Source: JAYZDK01 sp964604165
GTDB taxonomy: Bacteria; Myxococcota_A; UBA796; CAJQPC01
Assembly (NCBI GenBank): GCA_964604165.1
Contig: CAZRYF010000011.1
Location: 1 to 64,000, forward strand
Direction of reading: 5' to 3'
DNA length: 64,000 bases
Each line of letters opens with the position of its first letter. Within the stretch, counting starts at the first letter, position 1. The notes under the pieces were generated by a model. It was given only the letters and a program-made list of their open reading frames with translations. It was not told the origin of the DNA and did no database searches. This document shows positions 44,478-53,794 of the stretch, one piece after another. Made by a program: the position numbers and the translations under genes.

Positions 44478-47026
44478 GCGTCCACTCGCAAGACTTCTCG
44501 CACCGCCTTGACCAGGAGTTCAGGAGCAAAGGGCTTGGTGAGACAGACCCAGCCGTGCTCCAAAGACGGCGAGTCCTCTGGAATCCAGCCGCTCACCACA
44601 ACCACTGAGAGATGAGGGTTTCGGCGGCTCATGTCCCGGGCAAGGTCCAGACCCGATCGTCCTGGCAGCGCCACATCGGTCACCAACAAGACCGCCCGAC
44701 CGGCTTCCGGGTCCTGCAGCGCGGCCTCCGCCGTTCCATAGCCTCGGGCATGCATCCCCTCCTCCCGCAGCAGATGCAACACCAGCTCCAAGATGACGGG
44801 ATCATCTTCCACCACCACAACTGGAAGTCCGCCCAACCCCTCCTCGCCTGCTCCCAACGCCGTTCCTACGTGAATGGGCAGGTCCACCTCAAACCGCGCC
44901 CCCGACCCTGACAGTGGTTCCGCCGTACGGAGCCGCGCTCCATGGGATCGAGCCACCTGGGAGACAGCCGACAGGCCCAGCCCGGTTCCACGCCCGGCCG
45001 GCTTGGTGGTGAAGAAGGGCTCCCAGATTCGTTCCATCAACTCTGCCGGAATGCCGGGCCCGGTGTCTTCAATGGCCAGGCGAAGCCAATCCGGTTCATC
45101 GTGGATTCTCTGGACGGACACCCGAATGATCCCTCCGTCGACCCCCATGGCATCCCGTGCGTTGAGGAGCAGGTTCACCAGCAGCTGCTCCAGCTCCACC
45201 CTTCTGCCTTGAACGGGTGGCAACCCCTCAGCATTCTCAAGAACAATCCTGATCTGCCTGGGCATCATGGTAGAGGCCAGCTCCACCGCAGACGCGACGC
45301 CTTCCCCCAGGTACACAGGCGAAGCGGTCTCGCTGCCCCCCCGAGAGACCGTAAGGAGGCGCCGAGACAAGTGGGCCGCACCGAGCACGATGGTCTCCAT
45401 CTGGTCCACGCGCTTTTCACGAGGCTCATCCATTCCCCGACCGCGAAGCAAGGAGAGATGGCCCATGAGGGCCGTCAAGGTGTTGTTCAGGTCATGGGCC
45501 ACCACCCCCGCCAGTCGTCCCACCACCTCCAGGCGAGCCGACTGGACAAAACGGGACTCATCCGCCCGTCGCTCCGTGATGTCCCGCATGACCAGCAGCA
45601 CCCTCCCATCCGGCAGTGGTTCTGCCATGCTCTCCACCCAGACCTCTCCATGTGCAGCCTGGACCTGAAACTCCATTCTCCGGTACATGGGGGCACAATC
45701 CAGGTGTGCAGACAGGTCCTCCACCTTCTCCGAATAGGCTTGATCCTGGAGCATCCCCCCTGCCAGGTCTCTCCCAAACAGAGCCTCGGCTGCGGGGTTG
45801 CACTCCCGAATGCGGCCATTGGTCTCCACCGCGAGAACCGCATCCCTCGCCCGGGCCAGGAGCTGGTCATACCGGCTGCTCACGTCTGAAAACCGGGTCA
45901 CCAGGGTGACCGATGCGCAACAGGTGAACACGCAGAAGCCTGGCGCCAGCCAGGGATTTGAAACCGCATAGGCATGCTGCCAGGCGACTTCCCACCCGGC
46001 CCCAAATGCCAGGCAGAGCCCCCCAACCAGGAGAGGAGTGATCTCCTTCACCCCGGCCTTGACCCCCGCCAGGAGCAGGTGGGTGCACCAGGCCGCAACG
46101 AACAAGGACAGGAGATCCAAAAGCCGCTTTCCCGGGCCCAGCGCGATGGGATCAGGCCAAACCAGAAGCACGCCCCCAAGCCCCAACAAAACAGGAGCTG
46201 CCCAGGTGGACACCTTTTCCTCTGGACTTCGAGCCAAGTGGGCGCACATCTTCAACGTAGCCGCCAGGCTGAAAGCCGAGGCAGCCACCAGCAGCCTCAT
46301 GCGCCAGGTGACATCGTGAAAAAGCTCCCACCCTGCGCTTGAGACCATGAAAGGGTACACGCCAAGGGAACCGGTAAAGGCCGAGGTCCAGAAGAACTCC
46401 CGAATTCCTGGCCGTACGACCACGATGAACATGCCCATGATCGAGCCGGTCAGGAGCAGAACCGTCATGAACAACCAGCGGTTGTTCAGCTTGTGATACA
46501 GGTGGTTCAAGTCCAAATGCGACCCCAACCAGATGGTTCCCAGGGTCCCCCCCATGTCCATGGCCCCCTGCACCCGGACCTGTAGCAGGTGGGAGCCCGC
46601 TCCTGTCGAATCCGGCGGGAGCCGCGCCAAGAGAGCCTGAAAGCCGGACCCCCACGCCCCTTCCGCACCGAAATTCCCTTCCTGCGCGACCGTCACACCG
46701 TCCCAGACAATCTCCGAGGAAAAGAGGGGTCTCTCCAACAGCACCCCGCTTGTTTCCAAAGTGCCGTCCAGGGTCACGGGAATGCTCCAGGTGACACGGG
46801 CGTGGGGCGAGATTCCTACTTTCTTGAACCTCACAGGATAGGGCAGCAACCGCTGAGTGGTGCTGCCCTTGAATTCAACGGTGGCGGGCCAGGTACCCGC
46901 AAGGGAGTGGGCCACTCCAGAACGTGGCCCGGCCACCAGAAAGGTGAGAATCGCTCCCGAGAGAAGGCAGAGGCCCAACACAGCGATGGCACGGCGAGTC
47001 AGTTTCTTCCAATCCTTGCCCTTCAT
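44456..47026 (-). CDS. Membrane hybrid histidine kinase (periplasmic + 7TM + PAS + receiver)
   Basis: An 856-aa protein. One N-terminal membrane helix is followed by a periplasmic beta-type domain (about 45-180) and a 7TM-type membrane region (about 180-385). A PAS domain (about 390-495) precedes HisKA with H-D-L-N-N (His511) and a HATPase with G-T-G-L-G-L. A C-terminal receiver (about 725-845) has V-V-E-D-D and D-V-A-L-P-G. This is the 7TMR-DISM-type architecture used for sensing extracytoplasmic ligands. It is last in a long minus-strand run. Confidence 0.87.
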   Translation of the reverse strand: MKGKDWKKLTRRAIAVLGLCLLSGAILTFLVAGPRSGVAHSLAGTWPATVEFKGSTTQRLLPYPVRFKKVGISPHARVTWSIPVTLDGTLETSGVLLERPLFSSEIVWDGVTVAQEGNFGAEGAWGSGFQALLARLPPDSTGAGSHLLQVRVQGAMDMGGTLGTIWLGSHLDLNHLYHKLNNRWLFMTVLLLTGSIMGMFIVVVRPGIREFFWTSAFTGSLGVYPFMVSSAGWELFHDVTWRMRLLVAASAFSLAATLKMCAHLARSPEEKVSTWAAPVLLGLGGVLLVWPDPIALGPGKRLLDLLSLFVAAWCTHLLLAGVKAGVKEITPLLVGGLCLAFGAGWEVAWQHAYAVSNPWLAPGFCVFTCCASVTLVTRFSDVSSRYDQLLARARDAVLAVETNGRIRECNPAAEALFGRDLAGGMLQDQAYSEKVEDLSAHLDCAPMYRRMEFQVQAAHGEVWVESMAEPLPDGRVLLVMRDITERRADESRFVQSARLEVVGRLAGVVAHDLNNTLTALMGHLSLLRGRGMDEPREKRVDQMETIVLGAAHLSRRLLTVSRGGSETASPVYLGEGVASAVELASTMMPRQIRIVLENAEGLPPVQGRRVELEQLLVNLLLNARDAMGVDGGIIRVSVQRIHDEPDWLRLAIEDTGPGIPAELMERIWEPFFTTKPAGRGTGLGLSAVSQVARSHGARLRTAEPLSGSGARFEVDLPIHVGTALGAGEEGLGGLPVVVVEDDPVILELVLHLLREEGMHARGYGTAEAALQDPEAGRAVLLVTDVALPGRSGLDLARDMSRRNPHLSVVVVSGWIPEDSPSLEHGWVCLTKPFAPELLVKAVREVLRVDAQRDSIS

Positions 47027-47080
47027 CTTGAGAGCCTACCGCCCCCAGGGCCTCAACACCAGCGAACGCCGACTCCCCCT

Positions 47081-47920
47081 TCACTCCCAGGGTTCATCCG
47101 GAATCTCCACCGGTTCCATGTTCGGCGGATCGGGTACCGGCCACCAGCTGCCCCACAGGGTCTTTCCCCCGTCCACCGTGAGCACCGTGCCCGTCACGTA
47201 GTCCCCCGCATCCGAGGCCAGGTACGCGACCGCCCAGGCCACCTCTTCACAGCGAGCGAGGCGCTTGGCCGGCACGACGCTCTGGAGCTGGGAGAGAAAG
47301 TCCAACCCGGCTGGGTAGGTCTTGAGGCCGCTGGAAGCCACGAGCCCTGGCGCCACGCAATTCACTTGGATGTTCCGTGTGGCCCACTCCAGAGCCAGGG
47401 TTCGGGTCATGGCTTCCACCCCTCCACGTGCTGCCACCGAGTGGGCCATGCCGGGAAAGGCTCCGGTGGTGAGCATGGTGATGTTCACAATGCGTCCGCC
47501 GTGCTCCAACATCCAGGCGTCTGCCACCGCCCGGGTCATGTTCCAGGTGCCGGTCAGGTTGGTCTGGACCACCGCATCCCACCCCCCGGGACTGATACCC
47601 TCAGCAGGGGAGAGAAACTGCCCTCCCCCGTTGTTGACCAGCACATCGATGCGCCCAAAACGCTCCACCACCCGTGCAGCCAATGCGGTGACACTCTCCC
47701 GGTCGCGAATGTCCACGGTCTCCCCCACGACCTCTCGCCCCACCAACTCGGTCAGCCCCGCCGCCGCCGGCTGAATGTGCTCAGACTTGCGGGAGGCAAC
47801 GACCACGTCCGCACCGAGGCTTCCCAGCTCCTGGGCCACCACGGCACCAATGCCCGTGCCTCCGCCGGTGACCAGGCAGACCTTTCCAGCGAACAGGTCT
47901 CCTCGAAACACGGAACTCAC
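47081..47920 (-). CDS. SDR-family oxidoreductase, enoyl-CoA reductase-like, without Tyr-x3-Lys
   Basis: A 279-aa Rossmann protein with T-G-G-G-T-G-I-G (19-26) and N-N-G-G-G. The region of the active site reads H-S-V-A-A-R-G-G-V-E-A-M-T-R, resembling peroxisomal trans-2-enoyl-CoA reductase-like SDRs (H-S-G-A-A-R-A-G-V) but with E-x3-R in place of Y-x3-K. Probably acts on acyl-CoA or a similar substrate, possibly as a binding-only or changed enzyme. ATGA overlap upstream. Confidence 0.8.
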   Translation of the reverse strand: MSSVFRGDLFAGKVCLVTGGGTGIGAVVAQELGSLGADVVVASRKSEHIQPAAAGLTELVGREVVGETVDIRDRESVTALAARVVERFGRIDVLVNNGGGQFLSPAEGISPGGWDAVVQTNLTGTWNMTRAVADAWMLEHGGRIVNITMLTTGAFPGMAHSVAARGGVEAMTRTLALEWATRNIQVNCVAPGLVASSGLKTYPAGLDFLSQLQSVVPAKRLARCEEVAWAVAYLASDAGDYVTGTVLTVDGGKTLWGSWWPVPDPPNMEPVEIPDEPWE

Positions 47921-48186
47921 TCGACGGTGTCCTCAAATTCATGGGAGCACTCGAGAATGCCGAACGTGTCGCACTCAATAGACTCCACGCAGGCAAGGTG
48001 GCCGTCCACGTCGTAGGTCTCCTCCTCAGTGGCAAAAGCGCAGCCCTCCCAACAGGAGGTCAGTGAAGGGTAGGCCGAGTAGTCGCAGTCGTTGACCAGC
48101 ACGTCACAGAGGTCCTGGCACGCGCTGTTTTCAGCACGTTCGCCCACGCACCCGGAACTCAACAGCATCAAAAGGGAAAAAAGCAT
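47917..48186 (-). CDS. Small Cys-rich lipoprotein
   Basis: An 89-aa predicted lipoprotein with lipobox L-S-S-G-C13. Mature part is acidic with eight further Cys that look paired (A-C-Q-D-L-C, D-C-D, S-C-W-E-G-C, A-C-V-E-S-I-E-C), a small disulfide-knotted surface protein. Similar in style to the Cys-rich tail at 19130-19270. No function assigned. Confidence 0.7.
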   Translation of the reverse strand: MLFSLLMLLSSGCVGERAENSACQDLCDVLVNDCDYSAYPSLTSCWEGCAFATEEETYDVDGHLACVESIECDTFGILECSHEFEDTVE

Positions 48187-48196
48187 CTTGCACTTC

Positions 48197-49372
48197 CTAG
48201 GGGGTCACAAGGGCGGTTCCCACAAAACCAAGCAAGGCAATCCCCTCCAGGGCGCTGCCATTGTCCGGTCGGGTGGAGGAACTCTGGACAAATCTCATTA
48301 TCTGGACAATGGCAATGCTGCCCGTGGGCAAGCCAGAGAGAACGGTGGAAGGCACCGTCAAGCTGCCGTGGTTCGTGTCGTGGCACACGACGGTGCCCAG
48401 GGTCTGCCCGGACATGTCTCCGAAGATCATCTGAACCAGCACTTGCTCCCCGCCACCGCTGGGGGACCAGGAGAAGGAGATTCCGGTGCTGCGGCTGACC
48501 TGGGCGGAGTACGCGTAGGGCGTGTCCATCAACAGGCTCTGGGGAGCAAAGGACACCCAGCCCTGGGGGGTGGAGATCACATCCTCCACCTGGAAAGCCG
48601 CCGTGGAGCCGCTTCCCGGGACCGAGAGGTCGTAGGAGGTGTTGGAGACAAAGTCCGCTGCCGATAGATTTGCACCCTCGTACCAGGTGCCCGTGCTGTC
48701 CACGATGCGCTGCAATCCCACTGTTCGTTGCCCGGCGAGGAGGTGCACGTAATCTCCAACCCCATCCAGGGTGACCGACGGCGTGGAGGCCGTGTGATCC
48801 CGGATGCAGGTGCCCGTGGCGGGAAGCCACGAGAGCCAAGAGTCCTGCACCGGCGTGTGAAACTGGGCCATGGCCGTGGCGGACAAGTCGCTTGCAAGAC
48901 CGAAACAACTTGGGCAGGCATACTGAACGAAGGAGAGCTCCACGTACCCCCCCGTGCCCCCTGTCGATGAAGTGCCTCCAGTGTCATCGTTGCCGGTGTC
49001 CGGGGGAGGACCCGAGTCCGAATAATGGTAGCCGTTCTCCAGGACGGCCTCTCCAAGGTCGCTGGTGACCGTGAGGTCGACGCTGCCCTCAAACCCAAGG
49101 GCCGGACTGGCGACGATGATCTCGTCTGGACCCACCCGGGTGACGTCCACCTCGGCCCGACCAAAGGAGACGGTCATGTCTCCTTCAAAGCCCGTCCCCA
49201 GGAGGGTCACAATGGTCCCCCCCTCGGTGGGTCCCCAGTCCGGGTCCACGGACTGGATCTCCACGGTGGCCCCCTCCCCGCCGGAGTCCCCATTCAAGTC
49301 ATCCAGCCCGAGCTTTCCCTGGCAAGACACCAGAACCCACCCCCAGGCGAGGGCTTGAAGCGTGCGCCTCAC
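48197..49372 (-). CDS. IPT/TIG-domain lipoprotein
   Basis: A 391-aa predicted lipoprotein (L-V-S-C17). Residues about 38-115 form an IPT/TIG Ig-like domain (P-D-W-G-P-T-E-G-G-T-I-V-T-L-L-G-T-G-F). After an Asp/Thr/Gly linker (D-T-G-N-D-D-T-G-G-T) comes a 250-residue beta-rich domain with Cys pair A-C-P-S-C-F that I do not recognise. Translationally coupled (ATGA) to the upstream lipoprotein. Confidence 0.8.
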   Translation of the reverse strand: MRRTLQALAWGWVLVSCQGKLGLDDLNGDSGGEGATVEIQSVDPDWGPTEGGTIVTLLGTGFEGDMTVSFGRAEVDVTRVGPDEIIVASPALGFEGSVDLTVTSDLGEAVLENGYHYSDSGPPPDTGNDDTGGTSSTGGTGGYVELSFVQYACPSCFGLASDLSATAMAQFHTPVQDSWLSWLPATGTCIRDHTASTPSVTLDGVGDYVHLLAGQRTVGLQRIVDSTGTWYEGANLSAADFVSNTSYDLSVPGSGSTAAFQVEDVISTPQGWVSFAPQSLLMDTPYAYSAQVSRSTGISFSWSPSGGGEQVLVQMIFGDMSGQTLGTVVCHDTNHGSLTVPSTVLSGLPTGSIAIVQIMRFVQSSSTRPDNGSALEGIALLGFVGTALVTP

Positions 49373-50514
49373 TCGCCGGTGTCCTCGGTTCGGTTTGGAT
49401 CAAACAGAAAGTACCCTACAGCTCCTTCCCCTTCGTAGTTGTCCGTGATCCACAGGTGAATGCGGGAGCCGACGGTACTGGCCGCTACCGCTCGCACCAC
49501 GCCCCCATCCGCCGGATCCACGTCCAGGGGAATGTAGGTGGACTCTTTCTCCCAGATGTCGCTGCCCCGATCCCCTATTTCAGTGGCCATACCCAGGTGC
49601 ACGTTGGTCGCGGAAATAAAGGTGCTTCCGGGCACCTCGGTCCAACCCGAAAAGCCCACATAGAACATGTACCGCTGACCCTCCAGTTCCGCGACGGCGA
49701 TGTCCGTGAAGCCGCTGTCATCCCAGTCCCCCGACTCTCCCGCCGGCAGGATCTTCTGGTCTGTGAAGCTCCAGCTGTTCACGTTCCGGGCAGCCACCTT
49801 GTAGGCCTCGCAAGCCGGGTACAGCTCCCCGTTCAGGATGTCGTCAATGGTCATCTCTTCCGCCCCGGCCACGTACCCGGTGTAGCCTTCCACGTTGCCC
49901 AGGTTTAGATCCAGCGGCCAGCACCAGCTCTGCACCGACCCCACGGTGGACATCATGTCCATGACCGGGTTTTCGGGCATGCGGGTCCAATCCTGACCAT
50001 CTGGAGAAGTGGCAACCCCGAGTCCCACCGAGCTCGTGCTGTAGTTGATTCCCTGGTACATCATGACGTACTGCTCGGAGTAAGGGTCCCAGAGCACGCT
50101 CAAGCCATCCATGGAATCCCCGTCCCAGGCGCTCCCTCCCGGGGTGTCCAAGATGGGATTCGCCTCCAGGGTCTCCCAGTCCGTGCCCTCTGGGCTCACG
50201 GCATAGCCGAGCTTCATGGAGGAGCTGCCGTTGACTTCCCGGTACCCGGTGTACCAGAGCTGGTAGAAGGGATGCCCCAGCACCTGCGTCACCAGGAATG
50301 CCGTGCCGCCCACAGACTCGGCCCACTGCTCATTTGTGGTGCTGAAGACCGGGTTGCAGTCGTAGCGGTAGAAGTCCGTGTCTTCCACCTGGGTAAAGTC
50401 GCAGTCCGTGACCTCTCCTGGATCCACGTCCACAGGGCCCTTGGAGAGTTCGTAGTCCTGCGTGCACGCCCAGAGGGCCGCTGGAATCAAAAGAAGGGGG
50501 GTCATTCGCCGCAT
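49369..50514 (-). CDS. Five-bladed beta-propeller-like lipoprotein (GH43/GH62-like)
   Basis: A 381-aa predicted lipoprotein from ATG 50514 with CCAGGAGAG upstream, lipobox L-W-A-C17. Blade-like units (W-Y-T-G-Y-R-E-V, G-Y-A-V-S-P-E-G-T-D-W, M-M-Y-Q-G-I, A-T-S-P-D-G-Q-D-W, M-F-Y-V-G-F-S-G) match the GH43/GH62/GH117-type propeller fold. No catalytic triad can be named, so it may only bind glycans. Similar to the lipoprotein at 8443. Confidence 0.75.
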   Translation of the reverse strand: MRRMTPLLLIPAALWACTQDYELSKGPVDVDPGEVTDCDFTQVEDTDFYRYDCNPVFSTTNEQWAESVGGTAFLVTQVLGHPFYQLWYTGYREVNGSSSMKLGYAVSPEGTDWETLEANPILDTPGGSAWDGDSMDGLSVLWDPYSEQYVMMYQGINYSTSSVGLGVATSPDGQDWTRMPENPVMDMMSTVGSVQSWCWPLDLNLGNVEGYTGYVAGAEEMTIDDILNGELYPACEAYKVAARNVNSWSFTDQKILPAGESGDWDDSGFTDIAVAELEGQRYMFYVGFSGWTEVPGSTFISATNVHLGMATEIGDRGSDIWEKESTYIPLDVDPADGGVVRAVAASTVGSRIHLWITDNYEGEGAVGYFLFDPNRTEDTGE

Positions 50515-50630
50515 GGGACTCTCTCCTGGAAGGATCGAGTCAGTGTATTGGCCAGCGGGGTAGGCCGCCACGAGAGGCGTCGCGTCCGGCTGTTCTTCTT
50601 GACAGGCCTGGCAGGTCATCGCCACAGGGT

Positions 50631-51578
50631 TCAGGGTGCAAACTCCAAGCCTGCTGCTCTCACCTCGGCCTCCACCTCACGAATCACGTCATAGTGGCTG
50701 TCATCCACAGGCATGAAGCCATTCAATCGCAACAACGGCGCCAACAGCCGCCGCCCCTGGGCTGTGGCCGTGGAGATCTCAGAAAGCGCCCGTCCCATGG
50801 CCTCCGATGCAACCGGGGGGAAGCCGTCCCTCACTGCATAGGCCTCATGTGGCACCCGGTGTGCCTTTGCCACCACCCGCAGCATCACCGCTGCATCCGG
50901 ATCGCGCATCCGTCCTTCCCCAAGGGCTCCTTCATAGGTGGCACCCGCATCAAACCTACGATCCAAAACCGCCTGAAACACCTCTGTATGAGAGCCAAGG
51001 AACCGTGGATGCACATCTCGGGCCGGGTGGATTCCCTCCTCCAACATGCGAGCCGCGGGAAACAGCCAACCAGACGTGGACCGGCGGTCCACAAAGGCAA
51101 ACGTGCGGTTCACGAGGTCACTGATGGATTCAATTCCCGACTCCTCGTGGGTGATGATGTAGGCCCCGTACCGCTCGCTCCCCTGGGCAATGTGGGAGGC
51201 AAAGACCTCGATACCCGGCTCGCTCGCCTTGGCCCGCACATAGCTGTACGGACTGATAATGGCGGCATCGACCTGTCCCTGGACAAGGCGGGTCTCAAGG
51301 TCTGCGTAGTCATCCCCCACCAACAGCTCCACGGGTACCCCCACCCTGGCCTCCACGTAGGACAGGATGGGACCGTAGTTCTCCACCAGGGTCTCCACGT
51401 CCAGGTACGGCGTCAAGCCCCACTTGATCCGGTCGATATTCGCTTCTTTCAGCGCTTCAGCAGCCCTGGAAAAGAGATCCTCCGACGGCACAACCGGCGC
51501 GGGGTCTGGCAATTCCGGTGCTTCCGGCGCCTTGCAGCCAAGCGCAAAGACGCAAACCAGGAGCAGTGACCTTCTCAC
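50631..51578 (-). CDS. PhnD-like phosphate/phosphonate-binding lipoprotein
   Basis: A 315-aa predicted lipoprotein (A-L-G-C15) of the PhnD/PBP2 periplasmic-binding type: I-K-W-G-L-T-P-Y opening, D-A-A-I-I-S-P-Y, F-V-D-R-R-S-T-S-G-W and F-D-A-G-A-T-Y-E. No ABC permease or ATPase adjoins. It overlaps the diguanylate cyclase by 4 bp (ATGA), suggesting it serves as a sensor partner for that cyclase rather than for transport. Confidence 0.82.
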   Translation of the reverse strand: MRRSLLLVCVFALGCKAPEAPELPDPAPVVPSEDLFSRAAEALKEANIDRIKWGLTPYLDVETLVENYGPILSYVEARVGVPVELLVGDDYADLETRLVQGQVDAAIISPYSYVRAKASEPGIEVFASHIAQGSERYGAYIITHEESGIESISDLVNRTFAFVDRRSTSGWLFPAARMLEEGIHPARDVHPRFLGSHTEVFQAVLDRRFDAGATYEGALGEGRMRDPDAAVMLRVVAKAHRVPHEAYAVRDGFPPVASEAMGRALSEISTATAQGRRLLAPLLRLNGFMPVDDSHYDVIREVEAEVRAAGLEFAP

Positions 51579-52927
51579 TTCTTTACCTCGCTGCAGGACA
51601 CCACCACGTTCCGCCCCGCTTCTTTGGCAAGGTACAAGGCCTGGTCCGCCATGGAGACAAGGCCCGTCGCTGCACGGGCATCAAGGGGATGACTGGCCAA
51701 GCCCAAGGAGATCGTGACCCGCACCCCCGCCGCACCTTCCTCTGGCAGCTCGAAAGTGTGGCCGGCGATCCGTTGCCGCAGCTTCTCAGCCACCTCCCGC
51801 GCATCCTCCGGCGTCGTGTCCACCAGGATCACCGAGAACTCCTCCCCCCCGTAGCGGGCCACAATGTCGCTGGTCCTCAAGCTGTCTTCCAAGAGGCCAG
51901 CCAGGGTCACCAGCACACGATCCCCCGCGGGATGTCCGTGGGCATCGTTGTAGCGCTTGAAGTGATCCACATCCAGCATGATCAGGGTCAGCTCCGCCCC
52001 TGTCCGGTTGGCTCGACGAATCTCTGCCGCAAGGGACTTCTGAAAGGCCCGGTGGTTCAACAGGCCCGTCAGCCCGTCGGTGCGGGCCATGTGCTCCAGC
52101 TTGCCCACCGCCCCTTCCAGCTCGCTGTTGGCAACCTCCAGCTGGGCATTGGCCTTCTTCAGCTCCTCTGTTCGCCTTGCAACCCGTCCCTCCAGGTCCC
52201 GGGTGTACTCCTGGAGCTCCCCTGCCATTTCATTGAACACCCTGGACACGACCCCAAATTCGTCCCGGCCCTTTTCCCCGGGCATGCGCGCATCCAGGTT
52301 GCCATCGGCGATACGGCGAGCCGTGACGGAGAGCAGCTCCATGGGCCGCAAAACCATGCGAGACAAGAGGATGCCCAGCACCAGTCCCGCGAGGAGAGCG
52401 CCGCCCAAGGAAGAGAGGATGACCTCCCTTCGGCGCTGCAGAATGCGGGCATCGACCCGCTCAAGGGACATGGTGGCTGTGGCGGTGCCCCACCTGAGTC
52501 CTGAAACAATCGGCATGGACAACAAGAGGCGGGCCCCGTCTGCATCTCGCACTTCTTCCACCAACGGACGCGCACTTCCCAGCGCCCGCATGGTGAAGGG
52601 ATCCGAGAACCGACGCCCGAAAAGCTGGGGCTCGGTGTGGGCCACAACCCTTCCTGCCGTATCCAGAATCGCAAGGCCCAGCAGGTCCAGGTCAGCCCCC
52701 TCTTCCTCCGCGAACCGGGCCACCACTGCATCCAGCGTCTCCATCTCCCGGTTGGCCAGGGCGACAGAGCACGGCACAGCCAAGGCTCGCTGCACCTGCT
52801 GTCCCCGGGAAATAGCCTCGGCGAAGAGCAGCTGCCCTTCCGTGCGCACTTCTCTCCACCCACCCACAAGCTGAATGCCAGCCACGGTGCCTGCCACCGC
52901 CAGAATCGCCTTTCTGCGAATGCCCAC
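51575..52927 (-). CDS. Membrane diguanylate cyclase (HAMP-GGDEF)
   Basis: A 450-aa protein. N-terminal membrane helix, periplasmic domain (about 30-165), second membrane helix, HAMP (about 195-250), a coiled coil (L-E-V-A-N-S-E-L-E) and a GGDEF domain with R-Y-G-G-E-E-F near residue 359, the active variant GGEEF. It makes c-di-GMP. It is upstream of, and coupled to, a PhnD-like binding lipoprotein that may feed it a periplasmic signal. Confidence 0.9.
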   Translation of the reverse strand: MGIRRKAILAVAGTVAGIQLVGGWREVRTEGQLLFAEAISRGQQVQRALAVPCSVALANREMETLDAVVARFAEEEGADLDLLGLAILDTAGRVVAHTEPQLFGRRFSDPFTMRALGSARPLVEEVRDADGARLLLSMPIVSGLRWGTATATMSLERVDARILQRRREVILSSLGGALLAGLVLGILLSRMVLRPMELLSVTARRIADGNLDARMPGEKGRDEFGVVSRVFNEMAGELQEYTRDLEGRVARRTEELKKANAQLEVANSELEGAVGKLEHMARTDGLTGLLNHRAFQKSLAAEIRRANRTGAELTLIMLDVDHFKRYNDAHGHPAGDRVLVTLAGLLEDSLRTSDIVARYGGEEFSVILVDTTPEDAREVAEKLRQRIAGHTFELPEEGAAGVRVTISLGLASHPLDARAATGLVSMADQALYLAKEAGRNVVVSCSEVKK

Positions 52928-52930
52928 GGC

Positions 52931-53794
52931 TCAGGACACCATCGAGGGCTGTCGCCTGTCCAGCCAGGGCGTCCACCAGCCCACCGTCAACGGAAGGTAG
53001 AACACCATCATGCCGACGGAGAACATACCCAGCTTCATGCTCCAGGCGATCCCTACGTGCAACACCATAATCGGCGGAATCCAGTAGCGACTCCAGCGCG
53101 TAAGAAGGAGGAAGGCGGAGAGCTCCAACGCAATGGTTCCCCAGCCCAGCGCACGCAGCAGCCACCACCAGGGGGCAGCGGCGAGAGGATCCAGGCTTGA
53201 TGCCATGGGATCTGCCAGGATGCGGTAGAGAACGGGCATGCCACTCACCGCGAGCCAGCCCGGCTGTTGGGCCAGCTTGGCGACACCTGCGGACGTGTAA
53301 ACAAGGACCAACATCCATCGGAGCAGAATCAAGGGCCAAGCCCCCACCTGGTCGGCCGGCGCCCCCGGGGCAAAGGACCACCTCCTGTGGCTGCCCGAGA
53401 AGAGAAGAAAGAGCAGCACCGTTCGCAGCATCCGGTCAATGCCGCGATCCCCTGGTGGGTACAAGTGCCCCAGTTGGGCCCACAGCAGCACTGAGATCAG
53501 AATGGCCGGCCGGGTGCCCACCCCCAAAAGCACGCAAACAAGGGCCCCGAGGGTCAGGAAAAAGACCGGCGGCCCCATGGTGGCCGGGTCAATCCAAAGA
53601 GACGGATCGGAGAAACCGGAGAGCCCCCCGGCTGCAAAACTCCTGTACATCACGTCCACCCAACCCAGGTGGGCCACCCGTGCCAGGTCCAGAATCGCCA
53701 CCAATGCCACCGCAATGCGCAGGGCGGCCAAGGCCCGGGCATCCACGGTCCGCCCACATCGCTCCACCCAGAGCTGCCAGGCCCGGAGAATCAT
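52931..53794 (-). CDS. HTTM-domain membrane protein
   Basis: A 287-aa protein with about eight hydrophobic segments. Features of the HTTM family (related to the membrane part of vitamin K-dependent gamma-carboxylase): A-L-A-A-L-R-I early, G-V-G-T-R-P, G-D-R-G-I-D-R and Y-T-S-A-G-V-A-K-L. Starts at ATG 53794, overlapping the previous gene's stop (ATGA); the two probably form one unit. Function unknown. Confidence 0.78.
   Translation of the reverse strand: MILRAWQLWVERCGRTVDARALAALRIAVALVAILDLARVAHLGWVDVMYRSFAAGGLSGFSDPSLWIDPATMGPPVFFLTLGALVCVLLGVGTRPAILISVLLWAQLGHLYPPGDRGIDRMLRTVLLFLLFSGSHRRWSFAPGAPADQVGAWPLILLRWMLVLVYTSAGVAKLAQQPGWLAVSGMPVLYRILADPMASSLDPLAAAPWWWLLRALGWGTIALELSAFLLLTRWSRYWIPPIMVLHVGIAWSMKLGMFSVGMMVFYLPLTVGWWTPWLDRRQPSMVS

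Noticed and set aside
46589..48016. 475-codon plus-strand ORF opposite the kinase and SDR genes
   Set aside because: Pro/His/Arg-rich shadow crossing two supported genes.
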